From JBBQVZ01 sp963695975 (GTDB lineage Bacteria; Actinomycetota; UBA4738; HRBIN12): a stretch of DNA of 64,000 nt. The stretch spans positions 186,001 through 250,000 of the forward strand of contig CAVOIB010000010.1 in assembly GCA_963695975.1 (NCBI GenBank), written 5' to 3'. Positions 61,125-64,000 of the stretch are shown here, one piece after another. Every line of letters begins with the position of its first letter. The stretch's first letter is position 1. Position numbers and translations under genes: made by a program. Below the pieces are notes generated by a model, which had not been told where the DNA came from, ran no database searches, and saw nothing but the letters and a program-made list of their open reading frames with translations.

Positions 61125-61559
61125 TCAGTGTCCGGCCGGCCGTTCCCAGCCCTCGAGCGTCGGCGCATGGTAGTCGGCCCCCACGGTCTCCGACCCCTCC
61201 ACCCACGACCCCAGCATGGGTTGCGGGAATTTCGCATGCTGCCGTTTCAGCTCGATCCCGTAGGAGTTCCCGCTGATCAGATGCTTCATCAACACCTTCC
61301 GAGCGATCTCGTCGCCGTGACCCTCTGGTATCGGGAAGTAGATCTTGAGGAACGAGTTCGAGTACCGGTCGAACACCGCCGGCATGCCGTCCTCCTCCAG
61401 CAGCTCGATGTCCTCGAGCCAGTTGATGTCCTCACCAGGGGTGAGCGACAGGAGGTCGATGTCATCCAGGAGCGAGATGTCCTCCTGGTAGGGGAACCGA
61501 TGACCCGCGAGCTCCTCCGCGTCGAGCTTGCCTTTCGTGGACAGATGGGGTTCGTGCAT
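61125..61559 (-). CDS. Uncharacterised protein of the glutamate-synthase-like operon
   Basis: 144 residues, acidic, no membrane segment or cysteine. The N-terminal half is rich in Asp/Glu/Leu (ISLLDDIDLLSLTPGEDINW), followed by FLKIYFPIPEGHGDEIARKVLMKHLISGNS and HAKFPQPMLGSWVEGSE. I do not recognise a family. It lies 9 bases after the FMN subunit gene, so it is probably a subunit or a dedicated accessory of the enzyme. Confidence 0.75.
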   Translation of the reverse strand: MHEPHLSTKGKLDAEELAGHRFPYQEDISLLDDIDLLSLTPGEDINWLEDIELLEEDGMPAVFDRYSNSFLKIYFPIPEGHGDEIARKVLMKHLISGNSYGIELKRQHAKFPQPMLGSWVEGSETVGADYHAPTLEGWERPAGH

Positions 61560-61568
61560 CTCGATCTC

Positions 61569-62975
61569 CTAGACGCCGGGCATCTGACCGCTGTCGGCCA
61601 GGTACTTCTCCATCATGGTCTTGATCTCGTTCAGCGTGCTCTCCTCCGTGACACCGGGCACGTAGTTCGTTCCCGCCAGCGGCACCTTGGCCATCGCGGC
61701 CGCCTCGACCGTGAGCGCGCAGAGGTCCTCGGGCTCGAGCGAATGTACGTCCGTCTTGCCGCAGGCGCGCGCGAGCATCTGCAACTCCATCGTCATAGCG
61801 GTCAGGATGTTGTAGACGCGGAGCGCCGCATCGTCGACGTGCAAACGCTTGCGGAGATCGGGGTCCTGCGTCGTGATCCCCACGGGGCACCTGCCCGTGT
61901 GGCAGTGGTAGCACTGACCCGCCGGCACGCCGACGGTTCCCTCGTAATCCGTGACCCCGGGGATCTCCTTGTTGCAGTTGAGCGCCATCAACGCGACGGT
62001 GCCGATGGCGACGGCCGTTGCGCCGAGCGCCAGGCACTTCGCGACGTCGGCACCGTTGCGGATCCCACCGGCCACAACCAGGTCGATCTCGTCGGCCAGG
62101 CCGACGTCCTCGAGCGCTCGCCGCGCCTCGGGGATCGCCGCCATGAGCGGGATGCCTGTCTCCTCGGCGGCGATATGCGGGCCCGCCCCGGTGGATCCCT
62201 CGGCCCCGTCCAGGTAGATGATGTCCGGACCGCACTTGGCGGCCATCCGGACGTCGTCGTACACGCGTGCAGCGCCCAGTTTGAGCTGGATCGGGATCCG
62301 GTAGTCGGTCGCCTCGCGGATCTCCTGCACCTTGAGCGAGAGATCGTCCGGCCCCAGCCAGTCGGGGTGGCGGGCCGGGGAGCGCTGGTCGATACCCGGT
62401 GGGAGCGAACGCATCTCGGCCACCTGCTCGGTAACCTTCTGCCCCATCAGATGCCCGCCGAGCCCCACCTTGCACCCCTGGCCGATGAAGAACTCGCACG
62501 CGTCGGCGAGCATCAGGTGATGCGGGTTGAACCCATAACGGCTCTGGATGTTCTGGTAGTACCACTTGGTCGACAGGTCGCGCTCCGGGGGGATCATCCC
62601 GCCCTCGCCCGAGCACGTCGCCGTGCCGGCCATGGAGGCACCCTTCGCGAGCGCCATCTTCGCCTCGAGCGAGAGCGCGCCGAAGCTCATCCCCGTGATG
62701 TAGATCGGGATGTCGAGCTCGATCGGGTTCTTCGCGAACCGCGCGCCCAGGACGGTCTTCGTGTCGCACTTCTCGCGGTACCCCTCGATCACGAACCGAG
62801 TGAGCGTGCCGGGCAGGAACATCAGTTGATCCCAGTGCGGGATCGGCTTGAACATCGAGAACCCGCGCATCCGATACCGGCCGAGCTCGGCCTTCACGTG
62901 GATGTCGTTGATGACCTCGGGCGTGAAGATGCGCGAGTGCCCCAGGACGTTCGTCTGGGAGCCGACGTCTTCCAT
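61569..62975 (-). CDS. FMN-binding glutamate synthase-like subunit (MgsC/GlxD type)
   Basis: 468 residues. TIM barrel of the GltB synthase domain: FGALSLEAKMALAKGASMAGTATCSGEGGM, QLKLGAARVYDDVRMAAKCGPDIIYLDGAEGSTGAG and VAGGIRNGADVAKCLALGA are split by family gaps. The [3Fe-4S] cysteines are in CYHCHTGRCPVG. In the N-methylglutamate pathway this subunit (MgsC) makes N-methylglutamate from 2-oxoglutarate and methylamine drawn from a gamma-glutamyl donor. ATG 62975 is preceded by a GGGAGGGAG site. 19 bases after the GXGXG subunit. Confidence 0.9.
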   Translation of the reverse strand: MEDVGSQTNVLGHSRIFTPEVINDIHVKAELGRYRMRGFSMFKPIPHWDQLMFLPGTLTRFVIEGYREKCDTKTVLGARFAKNPIELDIPIYITGMSFGALSLEAKMALAKGASMAGTATCSGEGGMIPPERDLSTKWYYQNIQSRYGFNPHHLMLADACEFFIGQGCKVGLGGHLMGQKVTEQVAEMRSLPPGIDQRSPARHPDWLGPDDLSLKVQEIREATDYRIPIQLKLGAARVYDDVRMAAKCGPDIIYLDGAEGSTGAGPHIAAEETGIPLMAAIPEARRALEDVGLADEIDLVVAGGIRNGADVAKCLALGATAVAIGTVALMALNCNKEIPGVTDYEGTVGVPAGQCYHCHTGRCPVGITTQDPDLRKRLHVDDAALRVYNILTAMTMELQMLARACGKTDVHSLEPEDLCALTVEAAAMAKVPLAGTNYVPGVTEESTLNEIKTMMEKYLADSGQMPGV

Positions 62976-62994
62976 GGTCAGCTTTCTCCCTCCC

Positions 62995-63783
62995 CTAGAT
63001 GACGAGCTTCTTCTCGCTCGGCTCGAGGTTGTCGTAGTTGTAGAGCTGCTTGCCACAGACGAACTTCTGGAACGACGACGGCTTGTCCAGGCCGTACATC
63101 GCGAACTTGCGGTCGATCAGCTCGGTGTCCTTGTCGGTCCACTCGCCCTCCACGCAATCGATCCCGAGAGACTTCACCTTCCCTCCCACGTAGATCGTCC
63201 CGTCGTACATGGAGTCACCGAGCCCCGGACCGACGTCGCCGCAGATGATCTGGCGGCCTCGCTGCAACATGAAACCGGTCATCGAACCAGCATCACCTCC
63301 GACGATGATCGTGCCGCCCTTCTGGTCGATCCCGGTACGAGCCCCGACGCTGCGCCTGATCACCAGATCGCCTCCGCGGATCGCTGCGCCGGTGAGCGAG
63401 CCCGCGTTCTTCTCGATGATCACGACGCCCGACATCATGTTCTCGCACACCGACCAGCCGACCCGGCCCTCCACCACGACCTCCGGACCGTCGATCACGC
63501 CCAACCCGAAGTAGCCGAGGCTGCCGGCGAATCGGATCTTGCACCGCTGGAGGATCCCGACCCCAAGCGAGTGCTTCGCGCCCGGGTTCAGCACCGTGAC
63601 GTCGCGGATCCCCTCCTCGTAGATCAGCCAGCGGAGCTCCAGGTTGATCTGTCGCGTCGTGAGGGGGCCGGCGTCGAACACGGCCTTACCACCGTCGATC
63701 TGTGAGATCTTCGGGACCTCCGCGTGAGGCTCGGCCAGGCCCCTGGCGTCATACGTGATGCGGCGTTCGCCTACCGTGTCCAT
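62995..63783 (-). CDS. GXGXG-domain glutamate synthase-like subunit (MgsB/GlxC type)
   Basis: 262 residues forming a right-handed beta-helix of GxGxG repeats: FGLGVIDGPEVVVEGRVGWSV, IEKNAGSLTGAAIRGGDLVIRRSVGARTG and GGTIIVGGDAGSMTG are split by family gaps. It corresponds to the C-terminal structural domain of GltB, here as its own chain, as in MgsB/GlxC. It overlaps the upstream amidotransferase by 13 bases. Confidence 0.92.
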   Translation of the reverse strand: MDTVGERRITYDARGLAEPHAEVPKISQIDGGKAVFDAGPLTTRQINLELRWLIYEEGIRDVTVLNPGAKHSLGVGILQRCKIRFAGSLGYFGLGVIDGPEVVVEGRVGWSVCENMMSGVVIIEKNAGSLTGAAIRGGDLVIRRSVGARTGIDQKGGTIIVGGDAGSMTGFMLQRGRQIICGDVGPGLGDSMYDGTIYVGGKVKSLGIDCVEGEWTDKDTELIDRKFAMYGLDKPSSFQKFVCGKQLYNYDNLEPSEKKLVI

Positions 63784-64000
63784 ACCAGCACCTGTCCCTC
63801 GTACGGGTCGTACGTATCGATCTCGTGGTCGATCAGGGCCCGGATCGCGATCTCCTCCGAGGCCATGGCGACCAGCTCGTCGGACTCGTAGAGCACCAGC
63901 GGCTTGGCTGCCATCTCGTCCTTCGCGACGCCCAGCGCATCCTTCGTGACCGCCATGTAGGTGAACACCCCGTCGAGCTCTTCAAGGCTCTGGTCCATGG
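63771..64000 (-). CDS. Class II glutamine amidotransferase, C-terminal part (MgsA/GlxB type), cut by window edge
   Basis: The last 76 or so codons are visible. ELDGVFTYMAVTKDALGVAKDEMAAKPLVLYESDELVAMASEE is split by family gaps but matches the distal half of the Ntn-type glutaminase domain of GltB/PurF. The catalytic N-terminal cysteine lies outside the window. With the next two genes it makes the three-chain glutamate-synthase-like set (MgsABC/GlxBCD). Confidence 0.85.
   Translation of the reverse strand, partial: MDQSLEELDGVFTYMAVTKDALGVAKDEMAAKPLVLYESDELVAMASEEIAIRALIDHEIDTYDPYEGQVLVWTR

Overview
The window is a GC-rich, gene-dense bacterial segment with short intergenic gaps, many 1-4 base start/stop overlaps and frequent GTG/TTG starts. 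The gene content (PASTA Ser/Thr kinase, DUF6504 beside a DnaE-type polymerase with a Gram-positive LexA box, SHOCT, DUF6325 and DUF202 small proteins, an ATP-type/PPi-type phosphofructokinase pair) points to an actinobacterium, probably an uncultured lineage. I cannot assign a class. I saw no rRNA, tRNA, insertion sequence, phage or CRISPR array.

Layout. 0-3 kb: a truncated DNA polymerase III alpha (DnaE2-like) gene and its DUF6504 partner behind an SOS box. 3-8 kb: DUF402, a membrane protein, a cysteine-desulfurase-like enzyme, a very clear UDP-sulfoquinovose synthase (SqdB) and a DUF2304-GT2 glycosyltransferase. 8-11.7 kb: a TPP-riboswitch operon, thiE - AIR-synthase-like - PfkB kinase - psuG. 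12-15 kb: a PASTA kinase that appears to start at ACG, coupled to endonuclease IV. 15-20 kb: arylamine N-acetyltransferase, sulfite-oxidase-like protein, threonine aldolase and two phosphofructokinases. 20-24 kb: an EEP-family protein, carbamate kinase, a GTPase and an MBL hydrolase.

24-32 kb: an NAD-linked, molybdenum- and selenocysteine-dependent formate dehydrogenase. The alpha subunit is split into two genes in permuted order, with mobA and fdhD nearby. The catalytic gene contains an in-frame UGA followed by a SECIS hairpin with a GGUCU loop, like that of E. coli fdhF. 32-44.5 kb: membrane and housekeeping genes (an LPG-synthase-type protein with a kinase-like domain, an atypical aquaporin, an anaerobic sulfatase maturase, ClC, SHOCT proteins).

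44.5-64 kb: a probable methylated-amine island. It has heterotetrameric sarcosine oxidase / N-methylglutamate dehydrogenase genes in the order D-A-G-B; an APC permease; an operon of acyl-CoA-dehydrogenase-like, DUF1989-GcvT fusion and PhyH dioxygenase genes; and a nine-gene opposing operon that begins with the three glutamate-synthase-like subunits (mgsABC/glxBCD type) and continues with an unknown protein, two class-I glutamine-amidotransferase-like proteins, a VOC protein, an FAD amine oxidase and a flavin reductase-cyclic-nucleotide-binding fusion. My inference is that N-methyl groups are oxidised to formaldehyde or methylene-folate here, and that the formate dehydrogenase completes the oxidation to CO2 with NADH formation. 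The gamma-glutamylmethylamide synthetase expected in this pathway is not visible and may lie beyond the right edge.
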